Origin: Numida meleagris
Lineage: Eukaryota; Chordata; Aves; Galliformes; Numididae
Direction: 5' to 3'
DNA length: 64,000 nt
Assembly (NCBI RefSeq): GCF_002078875.1
Contig: NC_034410.1
Location: forward strand, 101,544,556 to 101,608,555
Shown: in pieces, positions 48,970 to 61,199 of the stretch
Layout of the letters: each line of letters begins with the position of its first letter
How positions within the stretch are numbered: position 1 is the first letter of the stretch
Position numbers and translations under genes: made by a program
Notes under the pieces: model-generated
The model's database searches: none
Told to the model about the DNA's origin: nothing
Seen by the model: only the letters and a program-made list of their open reading frames with translations

Positions 48970-50358
48970 CCTCAGCCATGAGATTGTAGCTGAAGCCTTA
49001 CCTCTGTAAGTTTGGGAGTGCTTGCTCAGAGTATGGGAAGGGCTTGTGAGCAGAACGTCAAGAGGTGGGACATGTCAGAGGATGTACACACACTAATGCT
49101 TACTTCCTTTCACTCTTTCTGTAACCGGTTTTATTACTTCCTTTGGTTAGGCCAGGAAACATCCAGTTTCTTTACCAGCTTTGACTCCTTTAAATTCTAG
49201 TACGAAAAACGCCTGCATACAATTGCTCTCTAGGATCTGGAAAAGGGTGTGTGAAATGTATCAGGACGAATGGGAATTTATCTGATGCTGTTGCTCTCCC
49301 TCCATTTTAAGGGGGAGGGTCACTGTGCTGGCTTACAATTATTACTAACGCTTATCTAATTGCTGATCAGATACATTCCAACGAGACTGGGGTTGGGTGA
49401 ACAGAAAGGTGTGCCCTTCCCACCCCAGCGCAGCTCCCCTCTCCCGCTGCCTCCCAGCCCCAGCAGCCCAGGAGGAGAAGGGCCGAGTGCCCACGGCAGC
49501 ACAGCAGCTGCCTGCAGACCGCAGCAGTCAGCAGATCTGCCTCAGGGCCTTCCGTCCTCGGCTGCGGACCTCCCCACCAAGATCACATATATATATTCAA
49601 GATTTGCTTCTGGTGGCAGAGATCTGTTCCCAACAGTGACTGCTCAAAGCTAAGAGGAGGCTTTACCTTCTGCAAAGGTTCTGCCTTTTGCTTTTGAGTC
49701 TTGATTTTTTTTTTTAATGTTGCTTTAGAGTATTGCAGGGAAAAAGCAAATTGTGATTGCAAGATACAGACTAAAGAATGGCAGTCTTACAGTAGTCTTT
49801 AGAGACGCTATTGAATCATGCTGTCACATCTTTGTCTCCTGTGCTGCTACCCAACCCCAATCCACAGTTTACACAGATTTCTGGGAGGAAATCTGATTGC
49901 TGGAGACTTTCTGCTTTTTGTTGTCCTTGTCATTGTTTTGGGGGTGGGAAAGGGTTTTAGAGTGATGTTCAGTTACAGTTCCAGTGTGGAATAAACACTT
50001 AAAGATGGTGACGATGTTGCACTGTTCTCTTAGGAACGTATATAAAGCCATATGATGCTAGATCTCAAAGCACAAAGCGTGGTCAGTACGATGATGGTTA
50101 GGACAACGGGCAGCATATGCCCCCCTTTTCTCCCCAGCCCTGGGAAAATTCAGGCTGAAGTGATAGAGGAAATCTGTACCAAACAACAAACAAAAGTTGA
50201 TTGTTTGCCTGTAAAAATGGTAACGAGTGTTGATTTACAAATGATTTTAGATTCAACTTTAAATAGTTTGGGAAATCATCCATTCCATGTCACCTGTTCT
50301 GTTTTGAAATTACATACCATACACTCTACCATGCAGAGTTTTTTCCTTTTTCTAAAAA

Positions 50359-50364
50359 AATAAA
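50359..50364 (+). terminator. CABLES1: Possible distal CABLES1 poly(A) signal
   Basis: AATAAA in an A-rich context 2.87 kb after the stop codon, with TGTGTCTGGTTTTG about 70 bp downstream. No CR1 insertion lies between the stop codon and this point; the first one downstream is at 50893. That is compatible with, but does not prove, a long UTR. Confidence 0.3.
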
Positions 50365-50892
50365 GTTCAAAAAAAGTTGAAAAACCCAGACTCTTTTCCA
50401 CCAGTGACAGTAAAATTATTCCGTTCTCTCATCTATATGTGTCTGGTTTTGTATTCCTCTGGGACTTAAAGCTGCTAATTAAGAAGGCTTGGGCATCTCC
50501 TGATGTTCATCTCCTACAGATTCGCCACTTCCAGGATCTTTTCTCCAGCCAAGATTTTTTTTTGGCACTTTTATTGCTCCCCATAAGCACGAGGTACACA
50601 CAGACAAGCAGGCTCCTAAGCATTGCTTCTGTCTCATTACCCTTTGTTAATTGGAGAGGTTGGGATATGCCACTTAGGTTTAGTCCAGGTGTTATTCAAG
50701 TTCGCAGCCAGCTCCGTACTAGCTGTAGTGCACGTAGCAGGCCGCCAGAATGGCAGATTTGGACATTGAACACAATTACCTGCCATCTACTAGTATTCTT
50801 TCCACCTCTGACACTCCCTCAATCCAGCACATACCTGGGCCTGGTTAGGCCAGGTGGTCTTGCCAGACAGCGCCCAAATATTGTGCTTCTGC

Positions 50893-51039
50893 ATTGGATG
50901 GTTCAAGGCCCGGTTGGATGGAGCCCTGGGCAACCTGATCTAGTGCCTGATTGAGTGGCTGGCATCTCTGCTTGTGGTAGGAAGGTTGGAACTGGATGGT
51001 CTTTGAGATCCCTTCCAACCCAAACCATTCTACCATTCC
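50893..51039 (+). mobile_element. CR1 LINE 3' end
   Basis: Contains CAAGGCCCGGTTGGATGG, GCCCTGGGCAACCTGATCTA, GAACTGGATGGTCTTTGAG and the terminal CCCTTCCAACCCAAACCATT. First CR1 copy after the end of CABLES1. Confidence 0.93.
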
Positions 51040-51528
51040 ACATTCACTTTAATAAAGTTTTCAAAGGTTTGGTTTCCTACCCCATACCCATTAATGTCTC
51101 TTTTCTGTAGAGCCCCATAATTGCAAATCAGAATTTGTGGTGTTGGGAACCACAGCTGGATTTACATGGGCCCCAGAAGGTACAAATATACAGAATGCTT
51201 TGCTAATCATCTTCCAAAACAACTCACAAATACCAGTGGCATCTTTTGGGGTAGTCTATAATGACTTCAAGTGAAATAACATCAACTAGTTGCTTCAACC
51301 ACATGATACGGAGCCTCTTTGCTGGAGGCAGAGGAGTTTGTTAGGAGAAGGTAACACCCTCCCACTATGCTAGGAGATTTTGGCACCAGCCTCCACATTA
51401 AAAACATTGAAACAACATGAAAAAAAAAAAGGTAAAAGTTGTTTAGAGAAGTGAGAGACTGAGCAATCACAGCAACAGTAGTGCCAGCATCACTACTGAG
51501 ACTGAAATCTGTCCCAGGTTGCACCTTT

Positions 51529-51550
51529 GGGGAAGGGGTGGGGGTGTGGG
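51529..51550 (+). other. G-quadruplex motif
   Basis: Four G runs (GGGG, GGGG, GGGGG, GGG) are separated by loops AA, T and TGT. This fits the canonical G3+N1-7 pattern with very short loops, which favours a stable parallel fold. It lies in the convergent intergenic region. Confidence 0.85.
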
Positions 51551-52698
51551 CGGAGGATCTGAACTTCATTCGTTCATCCATCTGCCATGTTAAACTTCGT
51601 AGAAAAGGTGGAAAAAAAATGGGAAAAGAATTTTCAGATTCATCCCATTGGTGAAGCTTGTACACAAACAGAGAGGGCTCTCTCTCTGAATGTTCCTCCC
51701 CACTGGCTGCACAGTGTGGCCCTGCAGCCCCAGACTCAGTGCCTTGGCTGTAGACTTCTGGTCCAAATGTGCTTAAAGGACAGCTTAGGTTCACTAGAAA
51801 CCAAACAAAAGCCTTGCACAGAACCCAGTGTTAAATCTCAGAACAAGTAGCAAGAGCAGAAGTAGTGGCTATAGTGTGCTACGGGAAAAGAGCAGGACTG
51901 TAGTCCTGGAAGACAGCCTGCATACCTTCCAAAGCAATGGGGAGGACCAAGAAGTTGCTGCTGACTTGAGCAGCAAAATTTTCCATTCTTTAGAGAGACC
52001 TAACCACTGGTGACCATGAGAAGTTATTTCACCATTTCAATGAATGTCACACAACCCTTTCTAAATGTTGCTGAGCATTATCTTAAAGCAGACAGAGAGG
52101 GATCATACCTCTACTGCACTGTTCCGACAGCTGCTCTGGGACTTCCAGAGCAGCTCATAAGTCTGCCTTCCAATTTGCCGTCCAGTTAAAACTGTAACTA
52201 AGTGCTATCTTGTTGAATTTGTGTCAGTATTTCTTCTAACTTGAAACTGAAATCTTTCCCTTAGGGGAGCTGTGGGATCCTCAGTGGCAGCAGATATTCC
52301 TAGCAAAGTTCAGGTATTTAGTTAAACAAGATACTGAAAGGAGAACGGAGAGACGAGGAGGAAATCCTCTACCACAGCAAACACATGCTATGTGGGGGGA
52401 CATCCAGGCAACTTTTCCCTCCTATGGAGAACTGCTGACCACAATAAGCTGTCTCCCTTTTCCTGTAGTTTCCCCAGACCTGTTGCTTTGTGACTTTCCA
52501 CTTCCTTCAGCCTTCTGCTTTTCTGCTGATCTGAGTGTGGATAAGCGGAAAAAAAACCACCCAGGGCATCAATAAGCAGCAGGCAGAGATCAAGTACATC
52601 AATTGAGGAGGGAGCTGCCAGGCATGCCAGGTACAGAACCACAGACGTAGGGCCTGAATGCCCCTCGTTTTAACTCACCAGCATTGCTAGCCAGATTG

Positions 52699-53080
52699 TC
52701 CCTCTCTACACTGCACTGGTGTGGCCTTGCCTTAAGTACTATGTGCAGGTTTGGAAGCCGCAGTACAAAAAGGACATACAACTATTTAAGAGTATCCAAA
52801 GGAGGGCTGCAAAGCTGGCAAATGGTCTGGAGGGCAAGACGTGTGAGGGGCAGCTGACGACCCTCTGTTCCCAGAGCAGAGGAGCTGAGGGGAGGCCTCA
52901 TGGCGGCTGCAGCTCCTCACAGGGAGCAGAGGGGCAGCGCTGAGCTCTGCTGTCTGGGGACAGCGACAGGGCCCGAGGGAACGGCATGGAGCTGTGTCAG
53001 GGGAATGGCAGCTGGGGCTCAGGGAAAGGTTCTGCACCAGAGGGCGGTGGGCATGGAACAGGCTGCCCAGGGCCCATCGG
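52699..53080 (+). mobile_element. CR1 LINE internal/3' fragment lacking the terminus
   Basis: Contains the ORF2 end region (GCAGGTTTGGAAGCCGCAGT, GGAGGGCTGCAAAGCTGG) and the 3' text GGTTCTGCACCAGAGGGCGG and GGCATGGAACAGGCTGCCCA. The usual end with CCTTCCAACCCAAACC is missing. The downstream boundary is uncertain by up to about 70 bp. Confidence 0.85.
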
Positions 53081-53795
53081 GCCCACTCCCTGCTCCAGCT
53101 GGGACACCCAGAGCAGGAGGCCCAGGCCCGTGTCCTGAAGAAACAGCCACTCCAGTTGGGGAGAGGAGATACAGTACCAAGAACAGATGTAGAAAAACTC
53201 CAGAGCTGAAATGCCCAAAATTCTGCTCAAGGGAGGGAGGAACAGTTCACAAAATTACAGATCTGCTGAAAACAATGGGAGCTTGCGGTTTCTGGTGATG
53301 TTTTCTGCTGGTAACAAAGGAAGCCTGATTGTATTTTTAGTTTAGAAAGATTTAAAAGATACTAGTGTAGAAACTTGGTATCTGTAAAGCTTTAAAAAGC
53401 TATATAAAAGGCTCTTATTTCCAAATTGTTCTCAACACACTCAGAACAGAAATGATGGAATTATTGCCACTGGAGTTGAATTACCCAGTTGGAGCGCGAT
53501 GCCTCTTCCATCCCTCCCCACGACCTGGCCTGGGAAGTCCCTGCTCTCAAGAAAGCCTCCAGCCAAAATGCTGACCCTCAGACACCTTCCTCATGTCCCT
53601 GCTTCCACAGGTGAGAGCACAGCCTCATTAGCAACCTGGCTTGGCCATGACTGAGGCAGTCACAGTCTCCCATGATGCAGCCCACAAACCAACTGCACCA
53701 CAGCTCTTCTCAGAGCACAAGCATTTTAAGGAAACATTGAAGCGGGATTTAGACTTCTCAGGTGGACAAAGTCCAGCACCTCTCCTCTGAATAAA

Positions 53796-54020
53796 GGCTG
53801 AGGAAGCAGAGTTGCTCAGCCTGGAGGAAAAAAAAGCTTTTGGGGAGACCTCACTATGGCCTTTCAGAGAAGCTGTGGTGCCCCATCCCTGGAGGCACTC
53901 AAGGCCAGGTTGGATGGGGCCCTGGGCAGCTGAGCTGGTGGGTGGTAGCCCTGCCCACGGCAGGGATAGGACTGGGTGAGCTTTAATGTCCTTCCAACCC
54001 AAACCATTCTCGGATTCTAT
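53796..54020 (+). mobile_element. CR1 LINE 3' end with internal deletion
   Basis: Begins GGCTGAGGAAGCAGAGTTGC, includes GGGGAGACCTCACTATGGCC, then jumps to GAGAAGCTGTGGTGCCCCAT, so the middle part present in other copies is deleted. It ends with CCTTCCAACCCAAACCATTC and GGATTCTAT. Confidence 0.92.
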
Positions 54021-55425
54021 AATCAGTACTTTTTTTCCATCTCTTTCTAGCGTGCATTTTTTTTCCAGCCAAAACTAGAACAATTCAGGCTTATAAGCAA
54101 AAGCAACTCATTTAAATGCACATCTTTCAGCTGGACATCTCTCAAAAGTGCATCATCCAAGAGCTATGCCTAGAGTACTTCTGAGATCTCAGTATTTAAT
54201 GTCTTGTCCTGGAGTGCATCCTCCCAGCTGCCCTGTAACATCCCTCTGCAGCAAGCCGTGCAGACTGGAAGCCGATCAGAACCTGGAGTATTTCCATGGG
54301 TAAAGACTGCAGTTTTCACCAAGCCTAAGCTAGAGCTGCCAAGTGTTCACCTCCCATGACCACTTTCAATGTTCATTGATACTTTCTGAACCCAGGACTC
54401 TGTCAGCTGTCACCTGCCTTCCAGAGCAGCCTGTATCACACCTTACTTCTGCACAGACTGGAGCTGAATTAGACAACAACCTAGGCAGAAGAAACATTAC
54501 CTATTTTGTGCCCAGTACCCAACCTCTAATTTCATTTAACCTGAATGATATTGCACAGAGTTGCAGCCTTACCAGTCAGTAGAGCACACAAGCCACTGCA
54601 TCAGAGGTACTAAGGAACATTCAGGTATCACAGTCCAAAACACGTGGACGGATTAAGAGCTCTTAGATCCTCTTTACAGATTCTTTTTCCTCTTTCACGC
54701 CTTTTCAGGTGCTTTTTACTCACTGCTGGTGCTCAGCTGTTTTTTTTTTTCCTTCTGGTTTACCTTGTATTATTTCAATAACCCCAAAGCAAAGCAGGAA
54801 GACATCGGTGCAACGCTGGTTGAGCCTGGCCGACTCTCACACAGCATCCAGGCTGCAGTCCCCACCCTTTGTCTGATTTATTTTAAAAGCCTGCTGTGTC
54901 CATTAATGGAAAGTTGGACTCTGTTCAGGCCATGATGGTGTCCATGGACAGGAAATTGGAAAGTTTCAGATTAAAGCTGCAGGAGGCCAGGAAGAAAAAT
55001 ATCTGGTGAATTTAATTGATGGTGGCAAGTCAGTTATTAAGGATGAATATTAAAGAAATAGCAGCCTGTGACCCAAAGCAGATCTTTGTTTAGAAAGGAA
55101 GGCAGCGTGGAAGTCTGTAAGGCCACAGAGCTGTGAGAGAGAGCTGTTCCCTACCCGCGGGGAGGTCAGACGCTTTGCAAAGTCTGTTTTCTGAAAGCAT
55201 ATGATGGGAGGGCTATCACTGTTATTAAATTTGCCAAGTTACTTTCTCCTTAATTTCTTAAAGGCCTGAGACATACCTGGTGAAACCTGAGCCTCTCTGT
55301 TGCTCATGTACTCATCCAGAAGTAAGAAAGTGGTGGGAGTCCCAGTGATGCCATTCTGCATTTCCATTGAAGTAAGCTGAAGAGGAGAAAGAGGAGTCAT
55401 AGCAGCAACCTTTGCTGAAGACCTT

Positions 55426-55490
55426 ATCATAGAATGGCTTAGGCTGGATGGGATCTTAAAGATGATGTAGATCCAATCCCCATCAGACAC
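55426..55490 (-). mobile_element. Short CR1 3' tail
   Basis: ATCATAGAATGGCTTAGGCT followed by GGATGGGATCTTAAAGATGA marks the tail of a CR1 copy. Similarity fades after about 65 bp. Confidence 0.8.
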
Positions 55491-56364
55491 TGGAGAAGCC
55501 CATCAAGGCACAGGATGACCTGGGAACCCATCTGCACTGGGCTGCAGCCAGTAAATCAGAGAATAGGCTTTTCATAGTACAAATGACCTCAGATCCTAGC
55601 AATGGGTTTCTTAACAAGGAAAAAGAGAGAGAAATAGGTGAATAAAAAGCTGGAAAACACAGAATTCTTGTTCTTCAACCTACCGATTCATTTTATAACA
55701 ATACTGCTATCATAAGATAATTTACTTTTTGCATTTAACTGGGTAATTGAGGCAGAAAGTTAAAAATACTTAGCGTAACTATAACTATGGTTATTTACAT
55801 AAGTGTAGTATAGAATATAGGAGGAGAGGGACCCAGTATGATGACCTGGAAATTGAATGGGTTAGATGGAAAAAAAAAAAAACAGAACAAAACCCACCCA
55901 AAACTCCAAGACCCTGAAGAATGCTACAGCTGAAATCTCACGCCATGGTCTTGCACTACTGTTTGTTTTTAAACCATCACATGGAAAATGATATTAGGAT
56001 TCTATAGCTGGAATTATATTTTTGGAATGGTCAAAAATATTTCAGAGTACTCTGTACCTTCCTATTAAGGCAAGACAGCCAAACTTCCAGCTGATGAAAG
56101 AATTCACCATGAAGAGATTTCGTGAAGCCTTTCAGAGAGACCAGTGTAAGACCCCATTGGCTCTTTAAGAGTGTGCTCTCCTCTCTCTTTTTGCTAAAAG
56201 ACACAAACCCTCACAAAACCCATTCAACTGCCACCTTTGGGTGAAACGACGAAGGGGAGCAGCAGCTGGTGCCATACTGAATCCCATTACCCACCTCCTT
56301 CTAGCCCAGCATAAGGCATCCCTCGCAAGATTCAAACCTAACCTTCATCCAAGCTTCTGCCCAC

Positions 56365-56431
56365 AGCAGGGGGTTAGAACTTGGTCTTGAAGGTCCCTTC
56401 CGATCTAAGACATTCAATGATTCTATGATTT
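56365..56431 (+). mobile_element. Short CR1 3' tail
   Basis: GGGGGTTAGAACTTGGTC, TTGAAGGTCCCTTCCGATC and CAATGATTCTATGATT are the last about 65 bp of a CR1 copy in + orientation. Confidence 0.88.
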
Positions 56432-57392
56432 AGGGGAGCTGAATGGAGCCTGGCGTCCATGGGAAGTGAATGGAGATCATGACTGACCGATGGGCAGACC
56501 CAACGCACATCATTTCAGGAGGCGATGTCTTTTATTAAATCCCTTAATACCAGACCCAGGTTTCTCCCGGCTCAGGATCTCGCAGCAGGCTCCCACGCAA
56601 GCTGCCTGCTGCTCGCTTCCAGCACAACGCTGGGAGCTGGAGGTCACACCGCAACCCTGCTGTTACCCGCTGCATTTACTCCTTAAAATCAACTTTCCAT
56701 GGTTACAAAGAGGACTTTGAAGCAGAAAGGATGCCCTCGTGTCATGGTTTCAGGATCAAGAGAAGTAAAAAAACACCAGAGAGATTTGGAAAGGGAAGTT
56801 ATTTTCTTGCTTTTACGCAGGTCAGGCCATTAAAGGTTCTGCCGTCCAAACTTGCAGTGCTGCTGCCCGGCAATTCAGCATTCGTGCTGGTGAACCAGAC
56901 TGCTTTTTTCCAAAGAATTCTGAATCACAGAGGGTTTGTTTTATGGGTTTGTTTGTTTGTTTTAACCCAAAAGAAAACAATACAGTTGAGTTCTTTCCAT
57001 CGGAGAGGCTGCAGTAAGCAACTTACCCACACAACACGCCTATTCATGACATGAGCCACACAGCTCTTTGCTCAGCAGTTTTAATATTCCACTGTGAATA
57101 GAGCTGAGCCACACGAAATTCTGTTGTGTAAGGCTCTCCTTGGAAGCAGAGATTTATTTTCTCTGGTTACAGCTCATCATGTCTAGAGGCTGCAGCCATC
57201 TGCACTAATCCCGCACAGTCTGCTCGTCTTCATCAGCACCATGCCGAAGACAGGATGAGCAGATGAGTATAATAAGGAAACAAAAGTTGCCTTGCTGAAA
57301 TGTTTAGCTTCTGTGTCTATCCTACATCCTAATTCTTTGAATAAAGCTGTAGACATTTAATGAGTAAACAATTAGTGTTGCTCCAAAGGAAT

Positions 57393-57875
57393 CATCATAG
57401 AATCCTAGACTGGCTTTGGTCTGGAAGGGACCTTAAATCCCACCCAGTTTCCCCACCTTGCCGTGGGCAGGGCTGCCCCCCACCAGCTCAGCTGCCCAGG
57501 GCCCCATCCAACCTGGCCTTGAGCACCTCCAGGGATGGGGCACCGCAGCTTCTCCGGGCAGCTGTGCCAGCGCCTCAACCACCCTCTGAATTTCTTCCTA
57601 ACATCTAACTAAATCTCCTCTCTGACAGTTTAAAGCCATTCCCCCTCGTCCTATCAACTATCAGACCATGTAAAAAGTCCATCCCCCTCCTGCTCACAAG
57701 CTCCCTTCAAGTACTGGAAGACCACAATGAGATTTCCCTCAGAGTCTTCAACACCTTGCACTTGGCCTTGCTGAAGCTCATTAGGTTCACATGGACTAGG
57801 TGATCTTGTAGGTCTTTTCCAACCTAGCTAATTCTATGACCTATTTTTTGAGCCTGTCCAGGTCCCTCTGGAGGA
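57393..57875 (-). mobile_element. CR1 LINE fragment, interrupted by a second CR1 tail
   Basis: Starts CATCATAGAATCCTAGACTG and follows minus-orientation CR1 text (GGGCAGGGCTGCCCCCCACC, GGCCTTGAGCACCTCCAGG, then a more 5' block GAGATTTCCCTCAGAG and TGCACTTGGCCTTGCTGAAG). It resumes as AGCCTGTCCAGGTCCCTCTG at 57851. At 57794-57840 a CR1 tail in the opposite orientation interrupts it. Confidence 0.9.
57794..57840 (+). mobile_element. CR1 3' tail nested in an opposite-strand CR1
   Basis: ACTAGGTGATCTTGTAGGTC and TTTTCCAACCTAGCTAATTC then TATGAC form about 47 bp of the + orientation CR1 terminus. It is flanked on both sides by minus-orientation CR1 text, so it is a later, very short insertion. 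Confidence 0.82.
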
Positions 57876-60800
57876 GCACAATGCTGAAGAAAGGGAAGTT
57901 CTGCGCTGTGCTCAAGAGACCATGGCTGGAAGGATTTGCAGCTCATGGTCTCTGGCAGCCAGAAGCAGGATTCTGAGGAGAGCTGGGGCTCCCCACTAGG
58001 ATGTGTTGTGTCCCCACTAGCTTCTCAAAGGTGCAGTGACACCCAGCTTGAGCCAACATGAGACATAAAGCGGGGCTATCAGGCACCAAGCTCCTCCACA
58101 CAATGCATGGCTCCAGCAGGGAGTAACAAAGGGATGGGGACCATGAGAGCAAACAGCAAAAGGAGAAGCTTTGAGCATCCCCAGCACCTGAGGTTACACA
58201 GCGTTGCCCAAGCCAGGGCTGGGAGAACGTCTGGGGTTTCCATTCACTGCTGGGAGGAAGCAGCTGGAGAGGACGTTGCCTGTTTTACAGAACTGTGCGC
58301 TCAGCTTCTCTATACAGGCCAAAGTGGTGACTGAACCAGCTCTGAGCCATCTGCTTGTAAATCTTCATCACAAGCATAAGACAAAACATACTAAGCATGT
58401 TGTCGAGCATGACTGTGGGAGAAAAAGAGATTTTATCTATCATCAAATCAAGAACATAACATGCTAGCTGGCTATCCCCTCCTGCTCTGGAAGCAGAGAC
58501 GTTTACTGAGGGGCAGGAAAGCCCTGCCCGATGCCTTCTCATCCCAGATCAAGGAGGACACACTCTCCCATCTCAGTGAACTAAAAGCCCAACTGTTCCT
58601 CCAATACTCTCCCAAAATACTCGCTTTTCCAGCAGAAATGAAAGCTTACACGAGGTCAAAGTGCAGTTACAAAAGGATTAAGCTTCTCAAACAAGGCAAT
58701 TAATATGGAAATAGTTACACAACCCTCATGGGCTCCTTTAATTCTTTTCTGGAGCTAAATAGCCATCTATTTGTAATGTGGCTTAATCAAAAAAAGAAAT
58801 GAATAAGCAACACATTTGCAGAAAAAAATCTCTTTGCATTTCATCCCCTGGTACAAAACTAATTCAATCTGAACTTTTCCCAGTCCTGCCCCCAGTATCC
58901 ACCCATGGCCCCACACCTTCTCTTCAGACAAAACCCCCCTGCTCCTGTCTGGAACAGGATTAAGGTCTCACCCTGGGTCTGGTGCCTGCTTCGTGTAGCA
59001 GATGATCTGCCTCAAAGCTCCTCATTCAGCTTTTGCTCTGGGTGAGACAAATCTGCTATGAAGTTTTCTTTAAGCCTCCATCTCCTGTAGTCTGCAGGTA
59101 GAACAGCTGGAAGAAGGCCTCCTTTCCTTAGCACAGCTCCCAGTAACTAACTTTTCTTCAATATTCAATAGAAACACCCTTTGCAAAACATGTTCTATGT
59201 CCACATCACGCTTCTTGAATTCTTCAGATCTTGTATGAGGATGGGAAACATGAACAGAAGTATATATATATACTCTTCCACCAGCTCCAAAAGAGTTGAT
59301 AACAAAAGAAAGTAATTCAGAACTCTATTCCTTAATAGATATTTCTATCTTTACTAAGTGGCCATCCTCACCTGCAGCAGCAGGTCAGGCTGGTTCAGAG
59401 CTCTTCCCAGCCATGGTGGACACAGGAACCCAACCTTGTTTTCTTGGGTTAACTGCTTTCTTCCATGGCTTTATGGGGCAATGCGTTGAGGCTTGCAAGG
59501 TTTTACTTACAAATACAAGCACATTGTAGTAAGGCACAAAAATGAAGAGCAGAAGGAAGCAGCTCAGTGCTGTTTAACATGCACAAAGGTAAAGAAAGAT
59601 GTAGTAGACTCACTAAGCAGGGAGATACTAATTTGGCAGCTGCAGAAATTGAATTCTCCAGAACCCAGGCAATGCCATGCCTACCTCAGCCCAACGACCT
59701 TCCCACAAATGCCCCAAATTCCCTCTGGAATTAAGGAACCCCCCCGCTGCTGAACTGACCATTGGCTTTCCACTGAGACCACAAGCAAGAAAGCAAATGG
59801 GTGCTGTGGGTTTTGGTACGTTGCTATGAATAGCACAGACAGGAGAGTGGGGAAAAAAACCCAGACTGCAGTGAACACTGGAAAGCTGTGCAAGAGAGAT
59901 GCACGAGGTGCTTTTCCCAGAGCAAGGATTCAAGCTGTGATGGCAAAACCTAGGCTGTCCCTCTGGGTCCTCATGAGGCAGCTCTGCCCTCCCTGGCTGA
60001 AGACTCGCTACAACAGCAGGAAGGTGCAATGGGAAGGATCCTGCCATACTGCCTCAATGGGCTGGCTCAGCTGAATGCCCAGGGAAGGGCAGCATGCTGC
60101 AGCCATCACTCCTGGAGCTGTCTGGATTCACAGGCTGCAAGGCAATGAGGATTCATGGCCGGGTGCTCAATGGCCCAGAACGTAGCCTCAAATTCAGTGC
60201 CTGATGGCTCCTGCTGGTTTCAGGACCAGTGCTTATGTTCAAGCCCATCTTTCTTTCATGCTTGTTCCTCTCTCCCTCTTTCTTCCCAAAGCTGAATTTT
60301 ATCATCCAGCTCACTCCAGACTCAAGTCAACTTGAGCATGACCCAACATGCATGGACAACAACGCAGTGTGAACAGACCCTCTACTGAGTTAAGCTTATG
60401 TATCACACAGGCCTGAGTACTCCTCTGAATTCTTTTTTAAACTACAGCATTTTTTTTTCTGAAAATCAACTAATCTTTACCGAAAATCATTCCAGGCAAA
60501 GCATTTGACAGCAATTCATTGTAAAATCTGTCTTCTTTGTAAAACAATGGATTTTATTTGAAGTTCAAATGCATGCATGCTTTAAATCACAGCAGGTGGA
60601 ATTTGTTGGATGGAAGCAGGTATGTCTCAGCTATCTGCAGCCTTCTAAAAGCTACAGAGAGACCAGCACTTTCAGGAGGTCTTTCAGTTCCATCAACACA
60701 GCAATCTATTAATGAAGAATCACCGCTGTAAGGACTCGCCTCTCCCTCCCCTGGCTATGAAGGAAATGTTGTCAACTCAGATTAAGGGACTACAGTTTAG

Positions 60801-61199
60801 GTGCCAAATGCCGTTCAAGACAAGTCCCTCTCTTCACTGACGACTTGCTATCAAGCTCCTTTTACCATGTAGACATTCCCCACAATATCATCAACTCAAC
60901 ATTAGATGTCACTTTCATACAGATTGCTTTCCCAGGCACTAATATATCAAGACTAATTCTGAGCATCCATTAAGCAACCAGAAATAAAATTATTTTAAGA
61001 ACACTTGAGATAAATTGCCTCACACTCTTTACAACATTCATTCAAGTTCTATAATCTTTGTTGCCTCTTGCAGTAATTTAAGAGACAAACCGCTGCTGGG
61101 AACAGTGTGAGTCCCTCCACCCCTTCCAGCTGACAAAAATTCACAGACTTCAAGAAGAATCTTGGGGAAAAGGAGGAGAAAAAATACACAAAGAGCAAG

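Larger units (their letters stand above)
48571..61199. other. Convergent intergenic region between CABLES1 and TMEM241
   Basis: No protein-coding gene is recognised here. It holds CR1 fragments at 50893-51039, 52699-53080, 53796-54020, 55426-55490, 56365-56431 and 57393-57875, a G-quadruplex motif at 51529-51550, a C-rich block at about 49418-49570 and a minus-strand exon-like segment at 55277-55376. The longer open frames (for example 171 codons at 50439-50954 and 170 codons antisense at 51282-51794) have no family resemblance, and the first runs into a CR1 copy. Confidence 0.7.

Noticed and set aside
50439..50954. 171-codon + strand open frame after CABLES1
   Set aside because: Its 3' third lies in a CR1 fragment, there is no recognisable domain, and no splice or promoter logic supports it.
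51282..51794. 170-codon minus-strand open frame
   Set aside because: Low-complexity composition with no family resemblance. It overlaps the G-quadruplex block and has no supporting signals.
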